Positions 45,601 to 59,200 of a DNA stretch of 64,000 nucleotides are shown piece by piece. A program made the translations under genes and the position numbers. Positions within the stretch are counted from its first letter, which is position 1. Each line of letters starts with the position of its first letter. The DNA is from Piezodorus guildinii (Eukaryota; Arthropoda; Insecta; Hemiptera; Pentatomidae), in NCBI GenBank assembly GCA_023052935.1, contig CM041292.1:143495143-143559142 (forward strand), written 5' to 3'. The notes under the pieces are model-generated. The model saw only the letters and a list, made by a program, of their open reading frames with translations. It was not told the origin of the DNA and ran no database searches.

Positions 45601-48600
45601 CTTGGCAAACTCTTTGTTGTTGATTCAATAATGATATGATGTTACCATTTGCCTGTACTTCTTTGCTCTCATACTTATGTAAACTTTTGACTTGTAGCTT
45701 TTTATGTCTCTTTGCTTTTCTCTTCATATTACACTTATATTAGAGGAATCATTGGGTCAGGGAACAAATTTGTCGTGTTTTTATCAAAGACTTTTATTTA
45801 AACAAAAATCAATAATTATAACAATAAATTAGTCGATTATGTTTTCACTATTGCTTTTTATGGCCTCCTCCCACCTATTGACCAAGTTGCTGATGCTGTT
45901 CCGCCGAAAATTGTCCGGTCTGGTATCGGAGAAGTTGTTGAGCCAGTTTTTAAGTCAGGCTTGACTTTGGCTTTGGACTATCTCCTGGAGTCACCCACTC
46001 CTTTCTTTGCTTCATAATTATGTATAAGTGCCATAATCTCGTGACGATTCGGTACAAAAAGTGTTTTATGACCACTAGTTGCTCGATGACGGGTGAGATG
46101 TTGGGAAGCAATGTGTATGCCATTCTCTTTGTTGTTTTATTTAAGTTCGTGAGGCACCTAGACTTTCCCATTTTTTTTTTTTTTAGTAAATCCCATTGAA
46201 TGTTGATGATTGAGAATCGTTTTATGATCGCAATTCATTTTTTCAGCCTATTCTCGACTTGTTTGGTGACTGCCGTTTTTCAAAAGTGGTTTTTAGACGC
46301 ATTTAATTTTTGAACTTGCCAAACTATTACTGTGCTGTAGACTCCTTTATGACACCTAGTAGCTTTTTAACTTTGATAAAAAATGATGAAGAAGAGCAGG
46401 TGTCGAAAATGTTACTATTTGCCTCCTACATATTTGATTTCTAAGCCTAAAAATAATAATATTTTTGTTAAAGGAAAGGAAGTAGTATTTGGTGGGGGAT
46501 AAGTTATTTTTCAGTAAAAATTTATGAAACCGAATCTTTGTAAATTAAAAAGGACTTTTTTTAAAATTTCAATAAAGTTAAATCTTGCTTCAAGTCAACA
46601 GAGGACTTATCGAGGAAAGCTGAAACATGTTTGTTGATTATCAATTTTAAAGATTATTAAGATAAATATTATAAAAAATTTGCTTGGTTGAAGGCATGTC
46701 TTAGCTGTTTCATTTTGGGTCAATTAAGCAGAAATAAAAGTAAAGATACTTGTAATAAAAAATAAATGGAAGTAATAAAATGAAAGAAAAAATAATGATG
46801 TGATAATAACACCAAATGGTCTAAAGAATAAGTGGAAGCAATACCAGATCATTGAGTCTATGTATGAATTGAGCTGACTTATAAGAAATTGGAGCTGTAT
46901 CCTTTTTGCATAACATTTTAACAATACTATTTTATTTCATATTCAGTCAGCCTAATTATGTTAGAAAATGGTAAAGAACACTTCACTATCAAGTAATATA
47001 AAAGAATAGACATAAAAATGGCGATAATAGAAATGCAAATTACAGTTTACTGGTAACATTTCAATAAGAACCCACTTTTATGAATACTTAATTAAGCAAT
47101 GGTTATTGCGGAGCTCATTGGACTGCAGTAATGGGAATAAATTGAAAATACCACTCATAAGATATCCTAATGTTTATAAAGATTATTGATATGTTGTCCT
47201 GCAAGATGATTTTTCTAGTGTATTTTCAACTATTATACATTCCTAAATATCTATTTGACTGTAACTAACACTAGTGTATGCATGTTACAAAGCAGTCTTA
47301 TCTATTTCCTGTTAACAATAAATTTAATCTATTAATTTTTTTATACATATAAATGTAATGTGCTAAATGGAGGTCACATGGAATAGTATTTTAGAGTTTG
47401 AATGATTGAATATAAAATGTTCTTGGGAGGTGTCATATTGATCCTGTTGGTTGGTTATATAATTCAGTAAATGATTATTGGAATTAATATATTTTTAAAA
47501 ACTTGTTAATATTCAGTAATAATATTAATACTTTTTAACAATTTTAATTTGTGTTACATTACACTTTGTATTGTTAACTGTATATTGCAGGAATTTGGGG
47601 GCAGATTGGGGAATCTCGAGACTTAAATGTATAATGTAAAAAAAATATATATTTAAAAAAAAAAAAGCATTGCTATAAAATCATGCATCTTTAAATGTTA
47701 AACTTGACTCTCAAATTTGTGAAGTAAAAAGCAGTATGAGCTACTATCATCATGAGGAAACTATATTGCACAATGATTGGCCCAAGAGAGGTAAGATAAT
47801 GGTGACATCAATGTTATGTCAATTTTTATCTAAATGCCAAGGAATCTTTATGAAAAATATGGTAATTAATACCATGTGTTACTTGGTTTTTCTGAAAATA
47901 TTGTAAATATTTTTGCAATTAAAATTTTATTATTGAGATGAAAAACTGGCTTTATAAAAAGTTAAAAGTGTATATTTTTATGCGTAAATGAAGTTTGGAA
48001 TGGATTGTATTGGTATAGAACACCCAAAGAAATCAGGGAATGATTTATAACTAATCTCAAAAGATAAATAAAAGCAGATAAGAATAATGATTTATTTGAT
48101 GTTCATGAGAAACTATATTACTTGAAATTATTTCTTAAGCAAGCAAACAATGCTGCTTTTAAAAATTAAATGTTGTGCTACCATTTTCTAAAGTTATTAT
48201 GCTTGCAAAAGCACTAGACTTTGAATGGACCTGACATGCAAGTTACTTCTGAATTAAATGGATTATTTTTATTTTAAGCAATATATATTATTGGAATAGC
48301 AATCTTCACGAATAGATAACCTATAACAGCATCAATGAATTGTGTTCGATATAAAAAATAAAGAAGTATAATGAAAGGTAAAAAAGTGAACATTCTAGAG
48401 AAAAAGAAAACAAAATATTATATTTTATTTGAGATTGTGGAACAAAAGTATTAAAATAAATTGTGCATTTATTTTTATATGTCAGGAAGCAATAGTAAAT
48501 AATCATGATTGGCTGTAATTGGATTTATTTCCCATGTGTGAAGTTTCAAATTAAAGGAGTAGTTATAGTTTTACAAAACTAGGCATAGTAGTGGTTTTTC

Positions 48601-51600
48601 TAGGTTGTTATTTAAATGAAATGCTTTTTTTGTTAGGGATAACAATCCTGTGTTGAAAGAGTTCATTTATTTTTATTGAAGTACAAATAATTTATTCATC
48701 AGATATATTTTGTGCTAAATGGTTTTATCAAATAGTGGAGACCTGCATTGTGCACTATTTTAATATATATATTGTGTGTGTGTTTTTTTTAATAGAAATA
48801 AACTGACTGAATTTTCTCGAGAGGTTATGTGTTTACATTACTCATTTATAATTTTTGTAGCAGAAATTATTTGTGAATCTTAAATAAATTATGTCATCAA
48901 GATTTTCGATACGGTATATAAAGTTAATGATTTCATTAAGGCGTCACAGGCTGTACTGATTCATGGAGAACATATCTAGCTTACCAATCCATTTACTGTA
49001 GTTAACTGAAAAGAAACTTGAGTGCCTAGACTGCTGCAGCAGTCCACTGTCCTGCGAGACCACCTACTCTTTTTAAAGGGTTGTATAAATATAATTCTAT
49101 ACGATGAAAACATCTTGCTATTGTAGACAGGTTTTCGTCATATCCTTGAAATCTACTCCTCAACTCAATCTTTATGAAGTTAGCATATAGCAAAATTTAT
49201 TTTATTAAAAAAAGTGCCAGTTGGAGTTCCATGAAAATGGAAAAAGTTTAATTAACTGAAATATGTAGCTTATGGCAGTTTGTACATCATTGCCCTAATG
49301 ACTCATTTATTATGATATAAACTTTGCCCATTTGCTTAATCCAGTCATCCTTTGTATGCCTTTCTGACAAAATGTTTGACAAACGCTCATATGGTACTCA
49401 ATGTTTATTTTTTTTTAAATGCATGTATTAAATAAATTATGCCCGCTTTGTCTCTTAAAACTACTAAGTTTATGAAAAAACATGATCACTTTCGTTGAAA
49501 AATTATTTTTTTAAAGAACCTAGTTTTCATAAAACCTAAAAAAATTGTATTTATATATTAGTATAAAGCCTTGAAAGTCATGTGAAAGTTTTGGATTTTA
49601 CCACCTCCACACCTAAATGCAAGGCACAATTATATAGGACTTTTAAGGACATAATATGCTGGCTCTTTTAAATAATATGCGACTAGTTGTTTATTTATTT
49701 TTTAAACGTTGAGGATGTGTTTTTGTCTTATACTGGTATGAGAAAAGATCTAAAATGTATTCTGGTATGTTGTGTGCTAAAGGATAGTGCATATTTAGGG
49801 GAGAAGTTGACTCCTGGTGCTGTCAAATGACACACAGTCAACCATTCTCACTTCACTTTGATACTGTGTATATTGTGTACTAAAGGATTTTTTGTATTAA
49901 TATTTATATTTTTATAGTTATAGTTATTTTATTTCATACATGATTTATTTCTAAGAGTATTTCAGGGAAAATATGCTCAGTATTTTTTCCTGGTGATTAA
50001 AACTGTTTTAAGGGCACACCTCCTACACTCGTTAGATTTTAAATATTCAGAATTTTCAATTTATTGGTTAAGTTAAATTATTATGTTACAGTTGTCCTTT
50101 CAGCCATAAAATTGTTAGTATTATGCTTTTTATCATATTAAATCAATTACCTTTTACAGGTTAAAATAAAATATTCTTAATCAGGATTCAATGTATGTAA
50201 ATTATATTTTTATAACTACACAAACTTATATTTAGCATAAAACACTAAAAATCAATTCTAAAGATTATTATATAATGTGTATTAAATTTCCCAAAGGGAA
50301 AACTAATGTTAAAGGTGAACTTATTATGTTTATGTAGTTATAAAATTAAATGGTATGAATACAAAAATTTGAACCGATATTGATTGTAAAAACCACATCT
50401 GTAATATTGAAGTTAATCTACCTAGCATCTGTTAAAGTAAATTATAGTGGGTACTTAATTATCCCCCTTTATTTTTCTTGGCGATTTTTGGTTTTTACTT
50501 ATTCTAAACATTTAATTGTTTGCTGCATCGAGTGTTGATTTTACCTTATTGCTATTGCTATGTTCCCTGGATGGTTTTAAAATATATCTCCTCTCCACTC
50601 CAAATCTGGTGTTTCAAGATACTCAAAATGAAGTTTGCGATCAAGATTCATAAATTATTCTTAACACATTGCTGTGGAAACTGGTTCACTTTACTTTTTT
50701 TTTTTGATTAATCATCTTGAACATTCCTGATGATCATTTAAAAGATGACTTAATTGTCTGTACTAATACTGTATATAAAACACTAAATTAAATAGCTGAG
50801 TAAAGGAAAAGATAAATAAAAACTAGAAATAATAATAATAATCTGAATTAGACCATTATCGGTAAATGTATAAGTTAAGGAGGAATTATATTTTCCTCAA
50901 CCATTTAATAAAATTAAGCACGGATTTTCTACAAATTTAATAAAGAATATATTAGTAAAATTTTCTTTTCTAAAACCTCTAGAAAATAGGTTTATGATTC
51001 ACTATAAAAGGAGATATATAAATTTACAAAAAGTTAAAATGAATGACCATATGAGTCCTTTTGTGTTTGAGAAGAGAAAAATGTTATTTTATTGCTTCAT
51101 CTATGTTGTTGTTGGTCATACTCTTATAGAAAATTTGATGAATACTCTTTGATTTCTTAATAATTTTTATCTGTATGAGAACAAAAAAAACAAACAAACA
51201 AGTATTTGGAAGAGGGATTCTCCCAACATGTAAATTATACTCAATTGTTTATGGATCTCTGAAATAAACTATACATGATCTAAAAAGAGTCTATCAGCTT
51301 TACTGAAACAGTTGAGGATCCTCGGTGTCTGCAAGAGTTCATACTCCTGAGACTGTTTGCTCCTCCAGCTTGATAGACCACATCAACAGTTAACATATCA
51401 ATTGTTGAATCCTGCTATAATGATTGTGATAGATAATAAAAAGACTATTGCCTAATATTTCTCCTTTGCTTATTTTTACTCTCTTTTTCCTCAATGCTAC
51501 CCTTGCTGTAATATATAGTATATAGTTTCTCAGCTCATTATTTTTGTCTAGTAGTAATATTATATTAATTTTCTATTTAAACAAATAATGATCATTGTGG

Positions 51601-53148
51601 CCAACTATAAAATTTAGGTTAAGGTTTTGAGTGATTGGAAAATTATACAGGGATTGATTTTTAAAATATTTTTTTCATTTATAGTTTTTGAGCCACGTCT
51701 TCGAAAAAAATGCACTTGAATTGATTCTACAATTTATTAATTTGAGAGAGACTAAAAACTCACGACTATCTTTTGAAGCACTGAAATATTTAGCTGCTCT
51801 GCTGTGCCACAAGAAATTTTCTATTGAATTCATTAATGTTAATGGATTGCAGGTGAGTGGTATTAAATTAATTAATTAAGCCTATTATTTTAAGAATTGA
51901 TTTTCAAATTATAAATTTATTATTATTATTATTATCAGTCAGCTAATAATTTTACTTACCTATTTGTTAAATATATACTAGGACAAATTATTGCAATCAT
52001 GGACATTTTTAAATCCAAGTTTTCAACAGAAATATATTTTTTAAGATCTTCTGATCAAGTTTTGTTAAATAGTCCCTGTGTAGGTGGAATGGTTATAGTG
52101 TGTTATATCAGCATACAATTAAAGGCTATTTAATGGGAAGAAACAATAAGGCGTCAGTCTTTTTTTAATTTAGTCAAAATTCTAAGACTTGCTCATGATT
52201 ATTTATTCCCATTTTAGTATCAACAAACGACCATACACTCCATAAATGCTCCTTAATATATCAGATTTTTCTTATAATCTGAAACGGGCTGGTATGGTTT
52301 AAATGTTGAATTTTCCATAAAAAGTAATTATCCTTCTATTATGTGTAATTAACTACAAATGTACTCAATTGTTTTTTTAATATTTAAAAAGAAATTGTTT
52401 GAGGCATGATTATCTTGCCACTTGATGAATTTCTTATTAAAAATTTTAGTTAGACATTAATAACATTATGATACAATGGATTAAAAAAAATCATTGATTT
52501 ACTAACAGACATACTTCATTAATATAGATCTTATTCTTATACTTGGTTTTATATAGCTTTATCTGTCTTACTGCCTCAAAAAGCTTTTATTCAGGCATTG
52601 ATGACATATATTTGAGAGTTAACTATTAAACTTTTTCAAATTTTGGAAATATAAATGCTACAAATATTGGTTTTAGAAAACAATCTGTCACTTAAAAAAA
52701 ATATGATAAAATATTTGTATCATTCGGTTTTGCCTTCATCATTACAAAATATTCATTGGTTTGATATAATTATAAATGCTTTAAAAAGTCTCTCCTCATC
52801 TGCAGTACTCCTGTCAGAGTATGCACCAAACCTAACTTGATACAGTACTAAAGAAAACATTTCTTGTATATAATATTCAGATTTTTATTAATTATATTAA
52901 CTGTTGATTAATTTAAATTCATATTTTTAACATTGTAATTTTTGTATTGTTTAGAGATTACTAGAGGTTCCAAGACCAAGCATTGCAGCCACAGGTGTTT
53001 CAATTTGTTTATATTATTTGGCATACTGTGAGGATGCCATGGAACGTGTTTGCCTCTTACCCCAAAGAATCCTTTCTGATTTGGTGAGGTAATTATTGCT
53101 ATCATTTTAGAAAAAAATATTACAGTGTTTTTATGTTATCTATATTCA

Positions 53149-53240
<92 letters not shown>

Positions 53241-56200
53241 AGGCATGTTTTTTGAGTAAGTACCGTTTTGGAATTAAAAAAGGACGTACAAAGATAATAT
53301 AATTTTAAGATAATATCGCAATAATTTTATTTTTATATGAAAGCCTGTAAGTTAATCTACTTTTCTACATAATTTCCATGAATTTTGAGGCACTTGTCAT
53401 AACTCCTCAAAAAATTCTGCCGCCTGACTTGTTAAACGACGTTGACAAAAGATGGGTGGCCTACATCACACCAGAATCTATATCTATCTAATTTCCAAAA
53501 ATTACTTATTATTTTTAATGGGGTGTAAACAAAAAAAAAAACAAAAAAAATATGACCATTTCAACCAAATATTTGTATTATTATTTCTTTGATATAAAAT
53601 ACAATTAATACTCAATGTCTACTCTATTGATATTTACTGGCATTAGTGATCTGCTAGCCAGTTACTGGATCCCACCCTGATGTCATTCTTTGGGATTGCT
53701 GTCAAAGAACTCTTAGACCGCAATTTCAATTCCACAAAATTACCAATTTTTTCCCCTTGAAGAAAATGGGTCTAGGATTGAAACAAGAAGTAATCCGATG
53801 GTGCAAGGTCTTAAATATATGGTGGATGAGGCTGAAGTTCGAACCCATGAAGTTCTTTAAACTTTTCTTTGGTACAAGGTGAAGTGTGAGGACAAGCATT
53901 ATCTTGTTGGAATAAAACTCCTTTTTCGATTGATTAAAGCTGAAGAACGCTCTGACAATTTTGCATACAATCTTTGCAGTTGTTCACAGTAGATTTTAGG
54001 ATTCATAGAGCATTCACGGATTTGACTCAGCAGCTTCCAATAGAACCTCATCAATATCCACTAATGGTCACCCGGATCCCTTCTTTCTTTCCAACGTTGT
54101 ACCTCCACTGCTAAATTTTTCAAATTAATTAATGCTATATATTTCGCTGGTCAAGGACACCTACTTCATTATATTTAATAATTTCACAAGTTGCTTCAGT
54201 TTTTTTTTTTACTAATAGCTTAAAATTATGAAAATTTCGTTGGACATTGTTATATTTCTTCTTTGACATGAATAAATAAACATTTTTTTTTTTAAAAGAT
54301 GAAGTCAAATGGGATTAAAAAGCTTATAGAGTGCCCTAAAGCAGTGGTACCCAACTAGTGGTCTGCAGACAACGTCCAAGGGGTCCGTGAGATGTCAGAG
54401 AAGTTATTCTAAATTACCTTAATGTAAAATATTTGTATAGCCTTGGCCTTTAGTAAGAATCACACGCTCTACATGGACAAATTTAACATTCTAAGTGATA
54501 TAATTGTGTTTACTGACAGGTTAGAGGCACCTGCTCAATCACAACCTTAAAATCAGTCATTTTCTAATATTTCGATAATAATGAGTTCAAAAAGTAGAAT
54601 GTATCTCAGAAGATATTGAACAATATTTAGTATCTTTGTGAGTTTTGGAATAAATAGGTTTTTGTATAAGTTATATATTTTAGTTTATTTGTATTTATTT
54701 AACTTCATTTTATTTTACTCTGATTATCAGAAGAAATTAAAGTTGAAGTTTTGAATTTTGCCTATCCAGGTTTAATTAGGATGGGGATCTTAAGGGAATG
54801 CGGGGAGGGGAGGGGAGGAGGAGGGGGGGGAGGTCTTAGGGGAACTAGTATCTGACTTAGCAGAGGCTCTGGACCACCATTTGTCCACTCTGTTTAAAAA
54901 ATCCTAGGACCATCTGCCAGGCTCAACATTAAATTTTAGTTATTCAATGTTTTGCGGATTGAAGTAAACTCCTGGAGCCTGTTTTTTTATTTTTTTCCCA
55001 TTTTCGCAACTAGGCCATTTCTAGAATATTTTGTTTCAATGGAGGTATTTCGCACGCATGTACTAGATGCGGTGTAGCCCTCTAAATTCCTAAATATATA
55101 TCTAATATTTAGGTGTTAGGGAGTCCGTGCATTGAATTGATTGTTTGAAGGGGTCAGTGAAAACATTTTGTTTAGGAAACACTGCTCTGAAAGCATTATT
55201 AAGTATTGGTGAGTATTAAATATGATTAAAATATTTACAGTCCTTTATAATCTTGAATTTGATAAAGGGTTAAATTTTTATTTTTTTATATCTCATTAAT
55301 ATTTCTTTCATCATACAAAACCAAAAAAATTGTTGGAATATCAACTTATGTCACTTAAATATTTTTCTTTTTTAAATTATTGCTTTGTTCCTGTGATTCT
55401 ACTGCACATTATACAATATAAATATTATTTAATCAATAGAATTTCCATTTATAACCATGTACTACTATAAAAAAGTGATAAATCATAATTTTTTTGTTAA
55501 GATATTCTCTATGGCTGCTTGAGTGCTCACATGATTCTGGAAGATGTCATGCTACAATGTTCTTTGGCTTGTCATTTCAGTTTAGAGTAATTCTTGAAGA
55601 ATTTGATGCTCAAGATGGACTACGAAAACTTTACAATGTGGTTTGTATTTTTCAATTCAATTTCAAGAACGAAAATGTGTTTTGATTAAAAAACAATAGT
55701 AATTTATTCATGAGTGCAATTTCCATGAGGCTAATAAACTTTTGAATGGATCAATTAATGTCCTGCTGCTGTGGTAAACTGACCTAAACCCATGGAGTGG
55801 GAAATCGAATGATTTTGTCAAAAATAATTAATTTTCAGGAGGCTGAATACGTTTCAACTAAGGAAAGAACACAAGGTCGATTGTCCCCGTAGCACACTTG
55901 TAGATAGTTACTGCAACGGGTTAATTGACCCTGTGTCGCACTTGTGGATAAATACTGATTTATCCATTCGCACTGAACGTGTTAAACAACTCATTGACAC
56001 GTAATTTTTTTATCACATTTGTGTCCTTTAAACATAAAATAGTATAACAAACTATTTAATGTAGTTAAGTATAAAGGTGATCTTTTATTAATTGAACAAG
56101 AAATATGAACATTAATAAATCTAATACCATAATATACTGTATAATAATAAGCAGGATAATACAGAAGGAAGGCCAGTAACAACTTCCTTTTATTTTTATA

Positions 56201-59200
56201 TCTATTTTACTTTCTATTATTCTATTACTGCTGATTATTATATATTATGCTATTAGACTAATTAATGTTCATATTCCCTGTTAAATTAATATAAGATCTC
56301 CTTTTTATTTTCATTTTCTATTTACTCATGTTGATATATTAATTATTAGTTTTTATTACTTTCTTTTCCTGTTCTTGTGTTGTCATTTTTACTTACTTAA
56401 TGACTACAAAACAATTTCTGTAAATTTTATATAGTACTGTAGTTCCTTTTATTTATTTATTTATATAAATGCATCTACCCTTATTGGGTCATTAGCATAC
56501 TACATTAATTTTTTATTTCACAAGTACGTAATTGTTGTTCACATATGTCTTATATAAAAAAAAAAAAAATTTCACTGTACTCAGGGTCCAACAGGTCGGT
56601 GGGTATGATTTCCTGGGAAGATAGCTGTGCTGGTATCATTTTTTTAAAGGTTTTTTATGAACGGATTGGTTAGCTGTCATTGTAGGAAAATCTTCGAATT
56701 TTATTATTTTTTCACCTTCTTCTTGGGGATCTATTGTTAAGTTAAGCTGCATAGTGGGTATAGAGGAAGGAGGAGGACTTGAGTGGCATCGTTTGACGCC
56801 TGAAACAGAAGTCGGTATTAATATTAAATTGATGTCCACATTTGAAACTGTATCTTTGAAGCGTTTATTTTCAATATTTTTGCTACAAATTGAGTTGCCA
56901 TGGCTACCTGGTTGGCTTTGCTTCGGTTTGTCTTCTTTGATTTCGGCTATGGTTGTTGAAGTGATGTCATGGCAACCGGTTAGGGTTGGCTGTACTGTTA
57001 CACTATTGGGGATCGTATGGTTAGGTGTATTTAATAGGGAATGGCTGGCATTTATTTGTTTACTTATGTTTTGGTTGGGACTTACATTATTGAATCTATT
57101 TTCACTACTTTGATGTTCTTGAATATTATTATTTTCCCTCTCAGGGCAATCAGTAGATACGTGACCAGGTTGTTTACATATAAAACAGGTTAAAATATCT
57201 TCAGCAAGAAAAATTCAGTAACAAACATTGTCTTGCTCTATTAGTAGCAGCTTACTGAGGTCCTCAGGTGGGATGTAGATTTGCCATTGAAAACTAAGTA
57301 CATGTGCCAGCCTGGGGTCTTGGTTACCCGGCCCTGAGAAAGTACATGATAGACTTATCTAAGGCCTAACCTTTTAAGTTCGTTTTCTATTGTCTCATGA
57401 GGAATTGAAGGGCAAGTGTTTGAGATAATTATATGCTCAGCCGGATTAATTAGTCTTTTTATGAAAATTTCTTTGTTATCTATAATAATCGACTTATGAT
57501 TGTTCAAAAGGCGGTCTACTGCATCTTTGTTATTAAAATGAATGCAAAATCGAGAGTTTGAAATTCTAGAAGTATAACGAATAAATTTTGGGTCTATTAG
57601 GATTGCAATTTTGAAAACATACTCTTTTCGCTTTATACCCGGAAATGTTTGTAAAACTATTGCATTTTCTCGTTTAGAAAAACGGTCTGTGGCGGTGGCT
57701 TTGGTATAACTGGTGGATTTTTCTGTAGGGTTGAGGTTAAGTGGGACTTGCAATGCGTTATGTTTTGTGTTATTTTCTGTTCATATTTTTTTCTGAATTT
57801 TTGGTGACATAGAATCTAAAGAAGGTAGAGACATTTCAGGGGCTGACATATCGATACAAAGCCAAAAGCTCTGGGCGGCTATAGATAATGTGTAACCGCT
57901 TTACTTCTTTTGGATAGCTCAATTTTCTATTAAATAATGAAACACACTCACTTGGATTGTCTAAATCGCACAAAATAAAGTTCATAACAGCATAATAAAC
58001 ACTTGTAAATCAAAAACTTTGAGACTGACCTGAAGCGTGTCTTCATTATAAGAGTCCCCAGTTCCTTTTAATTCCAGTGTTTATAACCTGCTTTGTTGAT
58101 AAACTTTTGTCAATTAAATACTTAATCCTAATATTTAAGTGGTGTAGAAATTAACATTTAAAATAATAAATTTATTTTTTAATTGGAAAAAATGTAATTA
58201 ATATGGACTTGAAACATTTATTCCCTTTAAAATCCAAACATTATTACTTCATACATCAATTATACCTTCTTCTTTTTCCCTAGATAAGTACACTGCCATT
58301 ATTATCTCTTGATGAAAGAAATGAAGATCAAGTTAATGAAGATGAAGAATGCTCTGCAAGGCAGATAGTTCGTCATGTATGTGTTGCTCTAAAGCGTTAT
58401 TTTGAAGCCCATCTGTATATCAGGTCAGAGCAAGTTAAACGAGCTCATTTTAGAGACAATTTAGAACATTCAAAATTAGCTACCACACTCCCAAGCTATA
58501 AGGTCAGGTTAGCTGCCTATTAAAATAAATAAGTTTTAATTACTTACAATTTTATATTAAAATTTGATATGCTATACATTTTTTGTATTGTTTTAGGCCT
58601 GTAAAAGCAGTCCAGAAGACGTAAAAGAGCAAATTAATATACTTCTAGATTATATGTCATTCCGTGCACAATGGGCTCCTGTTGACAATTTATTAAGATT
58701 AGGAGGAATAACGTTACTTCTTCAAGTAATAGCCTTTTCATATGATTGGAATTATTCCGGAAGGTGAGTAACTTTGTATTTTTCTTTTTTGATTTGATAA
58801 TTCATGACATTTTCGGTGTATAGTATTGAAACCAAATTGTTACGGGCTATGAGGTGTGAGAAATGAACTACTCCAGTTTAAAAATTACAAATATTTATTA
58901 AATACAAAATGTACAAATTCAAAGGGATTGCTAACCACTATAGTTACTATTATAATTGAAATACTAGCTTAACTTCTAAACAGTATACATATAAAATGAG
59001 GCATTCCTAACAAATAAACTCCTTACAACCTACTAGACTTATTCTAAAACTTACAACTATAAATTATATATAAACTACAGTCTTCTAATTTCCCACCGAC
59101 TGGTTATCACAATATTGACACACAGTTTCACTACACTGTCACGAATTGTTCACTGTCACTGTTCACTGATACATCCACTTGAGCAAGATCAAGACTGACT

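Noticed and set aside
49029..49044. 16-bp palindrome GACTGCTGCAGCAGTC as a regulatory site or microRNA
   Set aside because: Flanks do not extend the pairing; a single short palindrome in a long intron is expected by chance often enough.
56754..57113. 119-codon plus-strand frame rich in leucine and tryptophan, membrane-protein-like
   Set aside because: It is the antisense shadow of the LINE ORF1 on the minus strand.
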